From Bordetella parapertussis (lineage in GTDB: Bacteria; Pseudomonadota; Gammaproteobacteria; Burkholderiales; SG8-41): 64,000 nt of DNA. The stretch covers positions 1 through 64,000 of the forward strand of contig CAMDRT010000007.1 of the NCBI GenBank assembly GCA_945906815.1, read 5' to 3'. A program made the position numbers and the translations under genes. The notes beneath the pieces were generated by a model. It had not been told where the DNA came from. It was given only the letters and a program-made list of their open reading frames with translations, and did no database searches. Numbering within the stretch: the stretch's first letter is position 1; each line of letters starts with the position of its first letter. Of the stretch, positions 27,571 to 36,915 are shown piece after piece.

Positions 27571-27606
27571 ATAGCCTGATCCAATTCCCCGCAGTATTGC
27601 TGTTTG

Positions 27607-27633
27607 TTGACAGTACGCCGAGCGCTAGATACT
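27607..27633 (+). promoter_or_regulatory. Weak candidate promoter before the second Bug receptor
   Basis: A perfect TTGACA -35 hexamer (27607-27612) is followed after 15 nt by GATACT (27628-27633). The short spacer lowers confidence. Confidence 0.3.
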
Positions 27634-27736
27634 GTGCCGTTTGAAATTGCCAAGTTAAGGTGTGATACAAGAAAAAATATTGAGCATTAATTGCAGGTCG
27701 TTCATCGTTGCGGTGCCCAACTTTCGGAGGTGCGTG

Positions 27737-28720
27737 ATGCGCGGTGTGATCGGAGCAAGTGGTGGGTGGATGTACTCAATTGCGGCGGCAGCGTGGCTGT
27801 GCAGTGCGGCGTCGTGGGCACAGAACTTTCCTGTCAAACCTGTGCGCTACGTGGTACCGTTCGCTGCGGGTACCGGCAACGACATCGTCGCTCGTTTGAT
27901 CACCGATCGGCTGACGCGGATGTGGGGTCAGCAGGTCATCGTTGACAATCGCGGGGGCGCCTCCGGTACCATCGGTGCGGTGTTTGTGGCGAGGGCGGCG
28001 CCCGACGGCTACACCCTGCTTCATTGCAATATCGCTCCGAATGCAATTTCCCTGTCGATGATCGCGGACATCCCCTACGCGCACAAAGATTTCGCGCCGG
28101 TCACGCGCATCGGTATGCCGCCTAACGCTATAGTCGTGCACCCGTCAGTGCCGATCAAATCGATCAAGGAGTTGATTGCTTATGCGAAGTCCAATCCGGG
28201 CAAGCTGAGTTACTCCTCCGGGACGCCCGGTACCTCGCCGCAACTGACCATGGAGTGGCTTAAGTTGCTGCTGAAATTCGACATCGTAAATATTCCTTAT
28301 AAAAACTCGGCGCAGGGGACTACCGATGTGATCGCCGGGCAAATCCCGATCAATGTGACAAACCTGCCACTCATCATGGGACCGATTCAGAGCGGACGCC
28401 TACGCGCCCTGGCGGTTGCGAGCGCAAAGCGTCAGACGCTGCTGCCGGACGTGCCGACGATGCAGGAATCGGGCGTGCCCGACTTCGAGGTCAATTCCTG
28501 GTACGGCGTGTGCGCGCCGGCTGCCACCCCCGTTGCGTTGCTCGATAAGTTGAATGCCGATCTGCACGCGGTCATGCGTATCCCCGAAGTCGAGCAGCGC
28601 CTGACCGAACTGGGGATGCCACCCGCGCCTACCGGCCGCGATGAATTCGACAAATTCATACGGGCGCAGATCACGCTGTGGGCGCAAGTAATCAAGGACG
28701 CGAATATTCCCAAGATGTAG
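27737..28720 (+). CDS. Bug/TctC-family tripartite tricarboxylate transporter receptor (second copy)
   Basis: Periplasmic binding protein of 327 residues. The ATG follows GGAGG by 6 nt. A signal peptide ends near ASWAQ (about residue 28). NFPVKPVRYVVPFAAGTGND, VIVDNRGGASG and the NIPYKNSAQG segment are typical of the family. It converges on the third D-2-hydroxyacid dehydrogenase. The ligand is unknown, and no tctAB genes are nearby. Confidence 0.9.
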   Translation: MRGVIGASGGWMYSIAAAAWLCSAASWAQNFPVKPVRYVVPFAAGTGNDIVARLITDRLTRMWGQQVIVDNRGGASGTIGAVFVARAAPDGYTLLHCNIAPNAISLSMIADIPYAHKDFAPVTRIGMPPNAIVVHPSVPIKSIKELIAYAKSNPGKLSYSSGTPGTSPQLTMEWLKLLLKFDIVNIPYKNSAQGTTDVIAGQIPINVTNLPLIMGPIQSGRLRALAVASAKRQTLLPDVPTMQESGVPDFEVNSWYGVCAPAATPVALLDKLNADLHAVMRIPEVEQRLTELGMPPAPTGRDEFDKFIRAQITLWAQVIKDANIPKM

Positions 28721-28737
28721 CGCTGCTGTGGCAGCGC
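28720..28737. terminator. Small hairpin after the second Bug receptor
   Basis: GCGCTGC and GCAGCGC form a 7-bp stem with a TGTG loop that begins at the last base of the stop codon. No U tract follows. It is a possible weak terminator between convergent genes. Confidence 0.35.
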
Positions 28738-28771
28738 AGGCCGCGCACCTGCAAGCCGTGCGTCATCAGGG

Positions 28772-29728
28772 CTAGAGTGGAACCGCAGACGGCAGTGGCT
28801 GTCCTGCGAAATACGCATTCAAATTAGCGAGTATCAACGCCGTTGCCGCGGTGCGCGCCTCCGGTGCGCGTCCGGCGTAGTGCGGCGTAATCACCACGCT
28901 GTCCAATTGCAGCAGCTGCGGCAGGATCGGCGGTGTGGCCGGTTCGCCTTCGACCACATCCAGGCCTGCCCCCGCAATGCGCTTTGCGCGCAGCGCGTCG
29001 ATCAGTGCCGCGGTGTCCACCACCGTACCGCGTCCGATATTGACGAGATAGCCTCGCGGTCCGAGCGCTGTGAGTATGTCGGCGTTAACGAGGTGTCGTG
29101 TCGCTGCGCCGCCTGGCGCAGCGCAGATCAGGAAATCGGCCCATGTCGCGAGCGCGCTGAGACTGTCGAAAAATCGATAAGGTGATCCCGCTACGGCTCT
29201 GCGGTTGTGATAGCCGATTTCCATCTCAAAGCCGCGCGCGGCGCGCAGTGCAATCTTGTTGCCTATCGTTCCCAGGCCGAGTATGCCCAGACGCTTGCCG
29301 GAAATGGTCGGGGTGACGACAGCCCATTGCTCCTGCCATCCGCCGGCACGCACCAAGCGATCGGCCTCAAGCAGGTGGCGGGTGGCCGCCATCAACAGCA
29401 TCATGGCAGAGTCGGCGACCGCTGATGCGTTGGTGTCGGGGCAATTGGCGACGGCGATGCCGCGACTGCGGGCCGTCTCTAGATCGACCGCTTCATAACC
29501 CGCGCCCGCGGTGCACACGAGTTCGAGCCGCGGCAGCAATGCCATCTCGTCGCCGCTCAAACCGCCACGGCCGTTGGTCAGAACGGCCCTGACGGTAGCG
29601 CTGCCGTCGCGCAGGGCGTCTGTGCGACTGGGATACTTCTTGCCTTCGCGAACGGCATAGCCGGCGGCGGCCAACGCACCGACGCGTTCCGCGGAGAGCT
29701 GCACCAGAGCCAGGACCTCAATACGCAT
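28772..29728 (-). CDS. D-2-hydroxyacid dehydrogenase (third copy)
   Basis: NAD(P)-dependent reductase of 318 residues with LGILGLGTIGNKIA (about 147-160), catalytic Arg in NIGRGTVVD, Glu in DVVEGEP and His in TPHYAGRAPEA. The start is the ATG 3 nt-codon set behind AAAGGAG; the longer reading would run into the neighbouring amidohydrolase gene. It lies 10 nt after that gene and is its operon partner. The two together suggest breakdown of an N-acylated D-amino acid or related amide, by inference only. Confidence 0.86.
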   Translation of the reverse strand: MRIEVLALVQLSAERVGALAAAGYAVREGKKYPSRTDALRDGSATVRAVLTNGRGGLSGDEMALLPRLELVCTAGAGYEAVDLETARSRGIAVANCPDTNASAVADSAMMLLMAATRHLLEADRLVRAGGWQEQWAVVTPTISGKRLGILGLGTIGNKIALRAARGFEMEIGYHNRRAVAGSPYRFFDSLSALATWADFLICAAPGGAATRHLVNADILTALGPRGYLVNIGRGTVVDTAALIDALRAKRIAGAGLDVVEGEPATPPILPQLLQLDSVVITPHYAGRAPEARTAATALILANLNAYFAGQPLPSAVPL

Positions 29729-29738
29729 GACCACTCCT

Positions 29739-31418
29739 TTAACCATGCGAGCGCAATACCGCGCCGGAGATTGCGCCGGTGTGGTGGCCGTCCTGATACA
29801 GAATGTGGCCATTGACCACCACTTGCGAGATCCCCTCGGCTTTGGCATAAAGGCGCGTGCCGCCGGCAGGCAGATCCTTGACCGGCGTCGGCCGTAAGGC
29901 CGAGCCTATCCTGCTTTCGTCGAAGACCACGATATCGGCAGCGCTGCCTGTTTCCAGGCGACCGCGGTCTTTGATACCGAAGAAATTCGCAGGCTCCGAG
30001 GTAATGCGCTGAATCGCGCGCTCCAGGCTGAGTGCTTTTTGTTCACGTACCCAATGCCCCAGCAGATAGGTGGTGTAGCCGGACTCGCACAGCATATCCA
30101 GATGCGCACCGGCATCGGAGAGGCCGATCATGGTGCGTGTATCGCTCAGCGCATGGGCCAGCGCAGCCTTATCGGTGTTGGCGCGCGGTACCACGTACTT
30201 GACCTGAAGCTGGTCCGCCACAGCGATGTCAAAAAACACGTCGTCGGGCTCTTGGTTGCGCGCCTTCGCGACCTCGCCGATGGTCATCCCGACACAGGCT
30301 TTTAACGCCGGGTTTTCGACGGACACGATCATGATGCTTTGTGCAAGGCCGGCCCACTTGCGTCCAAGCTTCAGTTCATCCTTGAAGGCTGTTCTGAAAC
30401 TGGCGTCGGCATAAATGGCCATTTGCGTTTCAAACGACGCATCGAACAACGGCTTCGCCGCGTTCATCTCGGTGAACATGAAGGGCCGCCGCAGGTTCAT
30501 GTCGTACAACAGCGGCCGGGTGAGTATTTGCGGAATGGCGCCGCGCTGGATTAGAGGTGCAACGCGCGCAAGAATTTCCACGATGGCATTCGGCTTTTCG
30601 ATGAGATTGTGTAACGACAGCCAGGTCACCGGGCGCGCGCTCGCATCGAGCAGAAAGCCCAGCAGCTCTTCCTCATCGTCGGCGAGCGTTGCGTAGCGTT
30701 TGGTCAGGGCGAGTTCGATGACGCCGCGTCCGAGTTGTTTGAGCACAGCGCAATAAGCGCCGAGTTCTTCGCGGCTCGCCAAGCGCGATGCCAGCGGCTT
30801 GCCGCCGTGGCCGATGTGCTGGCGGCTGGCGGTGGTGCTGAATCCCCATGCGCCGGCCTGCATGGCGTCGCGCAGCAGTCCAGCCAGGGTCAGCGTCTCG
30901 GCAGCGGTGGCGGCGCGTTCATTAGCCTCGGCGCCCAGCACATAGGTGCGTAGCGGCGCCAGAGGAACCATGAACGCGAGGTTGATGGCAGTGCCGCGTT
31001 TGGCGGCTGCGTCCATAAACTGCGGGAAGGTTTCCCAGTCCCAGCGTATGCCTGCACTCAACACATCGTGATCGATGCCTTCCACCGTCACCAGATCCTC
31101 GATCAGCAGCGCGCGCGCTGGCGGCCTGCATGGCGCTATGCCCACGCCGCAGTTACCCATCATCACCGTGGTGATGCCGTGCTCGCTGGAGCTTGAAAGC
31201 AACGGGTCCCAGGTGATTTGCGCGTCGTAGTGCGTGTGCGGATCGACGAACCCCGGGCAGACTATTTTTCCGGCGGCGTCGATGGTGTTTTCGGCAGTGC
31301 CGGCTATGCTGCCGATGGCGGCTATCCTGCCGTTTTGCACCGCGATGTCGGCTGCATAGCGCGCGCCACCTTTGCCATCGATGACAGTGCCATTTTTAAT
31401 CAGCAGATCGCAGGTCAT
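29739..31418 (-). CDS. N-acyl-D-amino acid deacylase family amidohydrolase
   Basis: Zinc amidohydrolase of 559 residues. VDPHTHYDAQITWDP carries the metal-binding HxH near residue 66. GNCGVGIAPCRP is a D-aminoacylase/dihydroorotase-like signature. SDAGAHLDMLCESGY has the late catalytic Asp region and ADIVVFDE closes the small beta domain. The start giving MTCDLLIKNG has a GGAG upstream and matches the family. It is divergent from the third Bug receptor. Confidence 0.87.
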   Translation of the reverse strand: MTCDLLIKNGTVIDGKGGARYAADIAVQNGRIAAIGSIAGTAENTIDAAGKIVCPGFVDPHTHYDAQITWDPLLSSSSEHGITTVMMGNCGVGIAPCRPPARALLIEDLVTVEGIDHDVLSAGIRWDWETFPQFMDAAAKRGTAINLAFMVPLAPLRTYVLGAEANERAATAAETLTLAGLLRDAMQAGAWGFSTTASRQHIGHGGKPLASRLASREELGAYCAVLKQLGRGVIELALTKRYATLADDEEELLGFLLDASARPVTWLSLHNLIEKPNAIVEILARVAPLIQRGAIPQILTRPLLYDMNLRRPFMFTEMNAAKPLFDASFETQMAIYADASFRTAFKDELKLGRKWAGLAQSIMIVSVENPALKACVGMTIGEVAKARNQEPDDVFFDIAVADQLQVKYVVPRANTDKAALAHALSDTRTMIGLSDAGAHLDMLCESGYTTYLLGHWVREQKALSLERAIQRITSEPANFFGIKDRGRLETGSAADIVVFDESRIGSALRPTPVKDLPAGGTRLYAKAEGISQVVVNGHILYQDGHHTGAISGAVLRSHG

Positions 31419-31609
31419 GCCGGAGTCTCCACAGGACAACAGTTTATGCGGTGTCGCCGGTTTCGCGCCGGCACGCCATGATAACCTCGCATCCGGTCCT
31501 GCGCACATTTGTCAGCGGCCGGGATTTGATGCCATACTGCCGCGGCAATTGCGCGTCACGTCACACCGTAACACTATAGCGAACGGCGGATTTACCCAAG
31601 GAGCGACCC

Positions 31610-32587
31610 ATGAAGGCGAGTTTTGCAGCGAGCGCGATGCTGATACTGGCATCCGTGCCTGGCGTGTGTGCGGCGCAGCGCACGGCGGCAACCGAAGCGA
31701 ACTACCCCACCAAGCCGATCCGGCTGATCGTGCCGCAGGCGCCAGGCGGCAGCAACGATGTCTTTGCCCGCTACATAGGCAGTCAGGTGGGTGAACGTCT
31801 GGGTGCACAGGTGGTGGTCGACAACCGGCCGGGGGCCGAAGGCATGATCGGCAGCGAAATCGTCGCGCGCGCCGCACCCGATGGTTATACGCTGCTGATG
31901 GCTTCGACTGCGTTTACCATGAATCCGGCGGTGATCAACAAGCTGCCGTACGATCCGATCAAGGACTTTGATTTTGTCGCAACCCTGGGCCGGGGGGCGG
32001 TGTTGATTGTGGTCGGGCCATCGCTGCCGGTCAATTCGTTAAAGGAGCTGCTGGCACTCGGCAAATCCAAGCCGAACCATATCACCATGGCCTCGGCCGG
32101 TGGATTCATGCACTTTGTGTCGGCAATGTTCCGCAGTCAGGCCGCTATCGATGTGGTCATCGCCCTCTACAAGGGCGGAGCGCCGGCACTGACCGACGTG
32201 ACGGGAGGTCACGCGCACATGGCGATATCGACGATCCCGACGGTGGGTCCGTATCTGCGCAGCGGTAGGATCAAGGCGTTGGCGAGCGGCAGCGCGAAGC
32301 GCCTGGCGGTCATGCCCGACCTGCCCACCGCATCCGAGGCCGGAATGCCGTACGAAGCGTCGATCTGGTGGGCGTGGGCGGCAACGGGCGGCACGCCGGT
32401 GGCTGTCATCAACAAACTCAACGCTGAAGTTGGGGTCATACTCAAGCGCCCCGAAATCGAAAAGCGGTTCGCCATCGAAGGCGCGGAGGTCGAAGCGCGC
32501 AGCCCCGTCGAAATTCGCAAAATGATCGCGGCAGACCTGGTCAAGTGGGCGAAGGTGGCGCAGGACGCGAAAATGCCGAAGCACTGA
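31610..32587 (+). CDS. Bug/TctC-family tripartite tricarboxylate transporter receptor (third copy)
   Basis: Periplasmic binding protein precursor of 325 residues with an AAGGAG ribosome site. The signal peptide ends near VCAAQ (about residue 24). NYPTKPIRLIVPQAPGGSND, VVVDNRPGAEG and the IALYKGGAPAL segment are typical. It is divergent from the amidohydrolase operon and convergent with the MBL-fold gene 20 nt away. Ligand unknown. Confidence 0.9.
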   Translation: MKASFAASAMLILASVPGVCAAQRTAATEANYPTKPIRLIVPQAPGGSNDVFARYIGSQVGERLGAQVVVDNRPGAEGMIGSEIVARAAPDGYTLLMASTAFTMNPAVINKLPYDPIKDFDFVATLGRGAVLIVVGPSLPVNSLKELLALGKSKPNHITMASAGGFMHFVSAMFRSQAAIDVVIALYKGGAPALTDVTGGHAHMAISTIPTVGPYLRSGRIKALASGSAKRLAVMPDLPTASEAGMPYEASIWWAWAATGGTPVAVINKLNAEVGVILKRPEIEKRFAIEGAEVEARSPVEIRKMIAADLVKWAKVAQDAKMPKH

Positions 32588-32606
32588 GCAGGGACCGCGA
32601 CGCCCG

Positions 32607-33665
32607 CTAAGGCTGCGCTGTCTGCGCCTGTTTTTGTTCCAGTTTGATCTGCGCTGCCCGCGCACAACCCTGCATCACCCTGAAATAACGCTGCACGGCA
32701 TCAGCGCCGTTCTCGTACGGATGTGGGCCATTGCCGCGCGCGGCGAGCATTTTATTTTTGCTGTCCGCGATGTCAAATTCCGAGTGATTCGACATCAGCA
32801 CAGTAGCGCCGGTAGCGGCTGCATGGGCGGCGAAGCGCTGTTGTGAATCGAGATAAATCTGAAAATTCCTGATGCCCGGATCGGGCGTGTTGTTGACGAA
32901 ATTAAACGCAGTGCCGCCTGAATACGCGACGTTGAGCGGTCTGCCTTTATCGTATACCTGAAAGGTGTAGGACAGTGTGCCCGGTGTATGGCCGGGGGTG
33001 TGGGTGATCGTCACCGTGCTTTCGCCGAGCGTGAGCTTCATGCCGTCGGTGGCGACGATATCGCGCTTGGGTGCCATGCTCTTGTAGCGGTTCGGATATT
33101 TTTCGACCAAATCCCAATCAGGACCCGCCATGACCACACGCATGCCGTAGCGGGTTTGCAGCATTTCGGCACCGCCGATGTGGTCGCCGTGCGCATGCGA
33201 GACGATCAGATACTTGATGTCCTTGGGATCAAGGCCGAGTTTTTGCATGCCGCCGATGATCAGCTCTTCGGAGTTGTAAGGGTAAATGGTGTCGAACAGG
33301 ATGATGCCTTCCTTGGTGGTCATCGCCCACGCCGAGTGAATTTTGCCGCCGACAAAGTAGAGATTGTCGAAAACCCTGGCCGGTTCGGTGTACCAGGAGT
33401 CGCGCGGGGGCGCTTTGGCAGGGTTGCTTACATACGGCGCAGGAATGTCGCTGGTGTTTTCACCACCACTTTGCGGCACCAGGCAGGTCCTGACCAGGGT
33501 ACCCAAAAATTCAAAGCGGGCGGCGGATTTTGCCGAGGCCAGCGCAGCGCTGATCTCCGTATCGAAATCCCTTTTGGCCTGCGGCTGTTGCGCAAACGCG
33601 CTGCCGGCTGCAATGCCTGCAACCACAGCCAGCGCCACGGCGGCACGACGCTTGATTGATTTCAT
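32607..33665 (-). CDS. Exported MBL-fold metallo-hydrolase
   Basis: A 352-residue protein with an N-terminal signal peptide (MKSIKRRAAVALAVV ... GSAFA, cleavage near residue 25) and a metallo-beta-lactamase fold. HAHGDHIGG near residue 157 is the HxHxDH dinuclear zinc motif. THTPGHTPG and a later SNHSEFD His complete the site. The function is not identifiable. It is co-directional with the acyl-CoA ligase upstream, 25 nt away. A GGAG ribosome site supports the chosen ATG. Confidence 0.86.
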   Translation of the reverse strand: MKSIKRRAAVALAVVAGIAAGSAFAQQPQAKRDFDTEISAALASAKSAARFEFLGTLVRTCLVPQSGGENTSDIPAPYVSNPAKAPPRDSWYTEPARVFDNLYFVGGKIHSAWAMTTKEGIILFDTIYPYNSEELIIGGMQKLGLDPKDIKYLIVSHAHGDHIGGAEMLQTRYGMRVVMAGPDWDLVEKYPNRYKSMAPKRDIVATDGMKLTLGESTVTITHTPGHTPGTLSYTFQVYDKGRPLNVAYSGGTAFNFVNNTPDPGIRNFQIYLDSQQRFAAHAAATGATVLMSNHSEFDIADSKNKMLAARGNGPHPYENGADAVQRYFRVMQGCARAAQIKLEQKQAQTAQP

Positions 33666-33690
33666 ACCATCTCCAGTAAGTTGACGATCA

Positions 33691-35331
33691 TTACTTCGCG
33701 GCATGCGATGCAATGGATACCACAGCGCTAAATTGCGCTTGGTATTGCTCGCGCAGTGCGGACTTCAACATCTTGCCGGTCGAGGTTTTTGGTATGGCGT
33801 CGACGAACATCACGGCATCCGGCAGCCAGAATTTCGCGAATTGCGGGGCTAGGTGTACGCGCAAGGCATCGGCGCTCACGCTGTGCCCCGGTTTTAACAC
33901 CACCACGGCCAGCGGGCGCTCGTCCCATTTGGGATGTGGCACGGCGATGACGGCAGCCTCCAGCACAGCGGGATGGGCCACCAGCGCGTTTTCCAGGTCA
34001 ACCGAGCTGATCCACTCTCCGCCCGATTTCACCAGGTCTTTCACCCGATCGGCGATTTTCATGTAACCGTGCGCATCCATGATCGCGATGTCGCCGGTAC
34101 AAAACCAGCCATCCGCGGTCCACTTGTCCGCTTCGGACTGCAACTGGTGGTAACTCGCCGCCACCCACGGTCCGCGAATCTGCAATTCCCCCATCGATTT
34201 GCCGTCCCATGGCGCTTCGCCGTTCTCTGCCATGGTACGCAATTCGACAAACGGCGGCGGCACCCCCTGTTTGGCACGCACCGCATACTGCTCCTCCGCT
34301 GTCAGCCCATCCAATTCCCGCTTGAGGTAATTGACTGCGCCCAGCGGCGAAGTCTCGGTCATGCCCCAGCCGTGAATGACGCGTAATCCAAACGCATCAA
34401 ATGCGCGAATCATCGATTCCGGCGCAGCAGCGCCGCCGCACACCATGCGCAATCCCGCTGCCAGTTGCCAGCGCTGCGGTTCCTTTTGCAACGCTTGCAA
34501 CAGGCCCATCCAGATGGTCGGCACGCCGGCCGACATCGAGACTTTTTCCGCTTGGTAGAGGTCGAGCAGATTCACCGCATCCAGATGCGGCCCGGGAAAG
34601 GCAATTTTTGCACCCACCATCACCGCCGAGAACGGCAATCCCCATGCATTCACATGAAACATCGGCACTATCGGACACAGCGAATCGCGATTGCTGAGTC
34701 CCAGCACATCCACGGTGGAGGTTGCCAGCGCGTGCAGCACGATGGAACGGTGGGTATACACCACGCCTTTCGGTTTGCCGGTGGTGCCAGAGGTATAACA
34801 CATGCCTGCCGCGTCGTTCTCGTCAAGGTGCGGCATCTCGAACCTGGGCGCATCTGCGATCAGCATTTCATAATCCTGGTACGCGGCAGGCACGGGCTTG
34901 CCGCTTAACGGCACTACCACTATGCGCTCGAACTTGACTTGCGCGTGGAATTTTTCCAGCAGCGGCAACAGCACATCATCGACGATCAGAAATCGATCCT
35001 CGGCATGATTGGCAATATAGGCGATATCGTCGGGATGCAGCCGCAGATTCAGGGTGTGCAGCACGCCGCCCGCACAGGGGATGCCAAAGTAGGCCTCCAG
35101 ATGCGCGTAGTGGTTCCACATCAGCGTCGCTACGCGCTCACCTTTTTTCAGGCCGAGCTCTTGCAGCGCAGCGCCCAATGCGCGCGCGCGCCGGTAAAAA
35201 TCACCATAGCTCTGGCGGTGCAACGAGCGATCCGGCAGGCGCGACACAATTTCCGAATTGACAAACAGGCGGCCTGCGCGTTCGAGCACGTGCGCCAGCG
35301 TCAGCGGAAAATTCATCATGGTGCCTTGCAT
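33691..35331 (-). CDS. Acyl-CoA ligase (AMP-forming, medium/long-chain AlkK-like)
   Basis: The 546-residue AMP-forming ligase has the P-loop YTSGTTGKPKGV (about 182-193), GWGMTETSP, GWFCTGDIA and the C-terminal TSTGKMLKSALREQ with the catalytic Lys. The overall layout matches AlkK-type fatty acyl-CoA ligases. A GGAG precedes the first ATG. It lies 19 nt downstream of the BKACE gene, suggesting that it activates an acid linked to that reaction. Confidence 0.87.
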   Translation of the reverse strand: MQGTMMNFPLTLAHVLERAGRLFVNSEIVSRLPDRSLHRQSYGDFYRRARALGAALQELGLKKGERVATLMWNHYAHLEAYFGIPCAGGVLHTLNLRLHPDDIAYIANHAEDRFLIVDDVLLPLLEKFHAQVKFERIVVVPLSGKPVPAAYQDYEMLIADAPRFEMPHLDENDAAGMCYTSGTTGKPKGVVYTHRSIVLHALATSTVDVLGLSNRDSLCPIVPMFHVNAWGLPFSAVMVGAKIAFPGPHLDAVNLLDLYQAEKVSMSAGVPTIWMGLLQALQKEPQRWQLAAGLRMVCGGAAAPESMIRAFDAFGLRVIHGWGMTETSPLGAVNYLKRELDGLTAEEQYAVRAKQGVPPPFVELRTMAENGEAPWDGKSMGELQIRGPWVAASYHQLQSEADKWTADGWFCTGDIAIMDAHGYMKIADRVKDLVKSGGEWISSVDLENALVAHPAVLEAAVIAVPHPKWDERPLAVVVLKPGHSVSADALRVHLAPQFAKFWLPDAVMFVDAIPKTSTGKMLKSALREQYQAQFSAVVSIASHAAK

Positions 35332-35350
35332 GGATTTTTCTCCGGGAAAC

Positions 35351-36286
35351 TCAGAATGCGACGTTGTCCCCGCCCTTCAGCGCCAGCATTTTGCGCGCCT
35401 CGGCGGGAGTGGCGATTTCCAGCGACAGATCTTCGAGGATGCGGCGTATCTTGGCTACCTGCGCCGCATTGCTTTTGGCGAGTTCGCCTTTGCCTAGGTA
35501 AATGCTGTCTTCAAGGCCCACGCGCACATTGCCACCCATCAGCGCACCCATCGTCACCAAACCCATCTGGTGACGCCCGGCGCCGAGGATAGACCACAGG
35601 TATTGATCACCGAAAAGTTTGTCGGCTATGGTCTTCATGTGCATCAGGTTCTCGGTGTGGGTGCCGATGCCGCCGAGGATGCCGAAAATGGTCTGCACGA
35701 AGAGCGGTGGTTTGACCAGTTTGCGTTCGAGAAAATGTGCGAGGTTGTAGAGGTGCCCGACGTCGTAGCACTCGAATTCGAAGCGTGTGCCGCAATCTTC
35801 ACCGAGGTGTTTGAGCGTATATTCTATGTCTTTGAATGTATTGCGAAAAATGAAATCCCGGCTGGCCTCCAGATATTGCGGTTCCCATTCGTGCTGCCAC
35901 TCGCGGCGCTTGTCGAGGTTGGGATAGAGGCCGAAATTCATCGATCCCATGTTTAGTGAGCACACTTCCGGCTTGGCGATGAGCGGCGCGGCGAGGCGTT
36001 CCTGCACTGTCATGCCGTGTCCGCCGCCGGTGGTGATATTGATCACCGCGTCGGTACCGGCCTTGATCTGCGGCAGAAACTGCATGAACACCTTGGGGTC
36101 GGGCGTGGGGCGCCCGTCCAGCGGATCGCGCGCATGCAGATGCAAAATCGCCGCACCCGCTTCAGCGGCGCCTATGGCGCCGGCCGCTACTTCCGCTGGC
36201 GTTATCGGCAAATAGGGCGTCATGGTCGGGGTATGTATGGAACCGGTGACGGCACAGGTGATGATTACTTTACGGGCTTCGGCCAA
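35351..36286 (-). CDS. 3-keto-5-aminohexanoate cleavage (BKACE) family enzyme
   Basis: BKACE enzymes condense a beta-keto acid with acetyl-CoA to give acetoacetate and an acyl-CoA. The 311-residue protein has the family ILHLHARDP segment (zinc-binding HLH near 49-51), TGGGHGMT and the GLEDSIY segment with the conserved acidic residue. The start is a TTG preceded by AGGAG, not an ATG. Its operon holds an acyl-CoA ligase, and a CMD-family gene lies just upstream. Confidence 0.87.
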   Translation of the reverse strand: MAEARKVIITCAVTGSIHTPTMTPYLPITPAEVAAGAIGAAEAGAAILHLHARDPLDGRPTPDPKVFMQFLPQIKAGTDAVINITTGGGHGMTVQERLAAPLIAKPEVCSLNMGSMNFGLYPNLDKRREWQHEWEPQYLEASRDFIFRNTFKDIEYTLKHLGEDCGTRFEFECYDVGHLYNLAHFLERKLVKPPLFVQTIFGILGGIGTHTENLMHMKTIADKLFGDQYLWSILGAGRHQMGLVTMGALMGGNVRVGLEDSIYLGKGELAKSNAAQVAKIRRILEDLSLEIATPAEARKMLALKGGDNVAF

Positions 36287-36340
36287 GGTTTGCTCCTGGT
36301 GGGGTTTGCATCATTATGTGGCGACGGGTGCCAGCGATAG

Positions 36341-36856
36341 TTAGTGATCGACCTGCAGCGCTTCGAGAAAACGCGATACCAGATTGTAGGTTGCAATCGT
36401 CACCGTAAGCTCGGTCAACTCGCGCGCGTCGAAGTGCGGTCTGAGGGCATCAAACACCGCATCCGGCACCTGGATGTCCTCGGTCATGGCGTCGGTGTAA
36501 GCCAGCACCGCCCGCTCGGTGGCATTAAAGAGTGACGAATTTTGCCACGCGTTAAGCGCATCGATTTGTTCCTGACGTATGCCTTGCTCGAGCGCAAACG
36601 GAATGTGACTGATGTATTCGAAATCAGCACCGTTGAGGATAGCGATACGCAAAATCGCATACTCGCGATACTTGCCGGCAAGGTTGCACTGTTGACGAAC
36701 GGCGGTGAGCAGGTTGAGCCAACCGCGTGCCACCGGTGGGCTGTTGAGCAACAGATGATACAAATTGTGCAGACGGCCGCGCTCTGTGCGAATCTGCGCG
36801 CTCAAGGCAATGACTTCGGCGTTGGCGTTGACATCAGGATAAGGTATGCGTGCCAT
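36341..36856 (-). CDS. Carboxymuconolactone decarboxylase (CMD) family protein
   Basis: The 171-residue helical protein of the AhpD/CMD superfamily has KYREYAILRIAILNGADFEYISH in the conserved helix pair, without the AhpD CxxC motif, so a peroxidase role is unlikely. It is the first gene of the BKACE-ligase operon. The specific reaction is unknown. Confidence 0.8.
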   Translation of the reverse strand: MARIPYPDVNANAEVIALSAQIRTERGRLHNLYHLLLNSPPVARGWLNLLTAVRQQCNLAGKYREYAILRIAILNGADFEYISHIPFALEQGIRQEQIDALNAWQNSSLFNATERAVLAYTDAMTEDIQVPDAVFDALRPHFDARELTELTVTIATYNLVSRFLEALQVDH

Positions 36857-36879
36857 GCGCTAGCTCCGTTGGTGTGCGT

Positions 36880-36915
36880 GTGGTGCCTGTGGTACGTATG
36901 GTGCGTGATGGCGCG
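36880..36915. repeat. Degenerate 9-nt tandem repeat
   Basis: Four consecutive 9-nt units (GTGGTGCCT, GTGGTACGT, ATGGTGCGT, GATGGCGCG) lie in the divergent gap 24 nt from the CMD-family start. The region 36857-37096 otherwise shows no gene. Significance is unclear. Confidence 0.4.
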
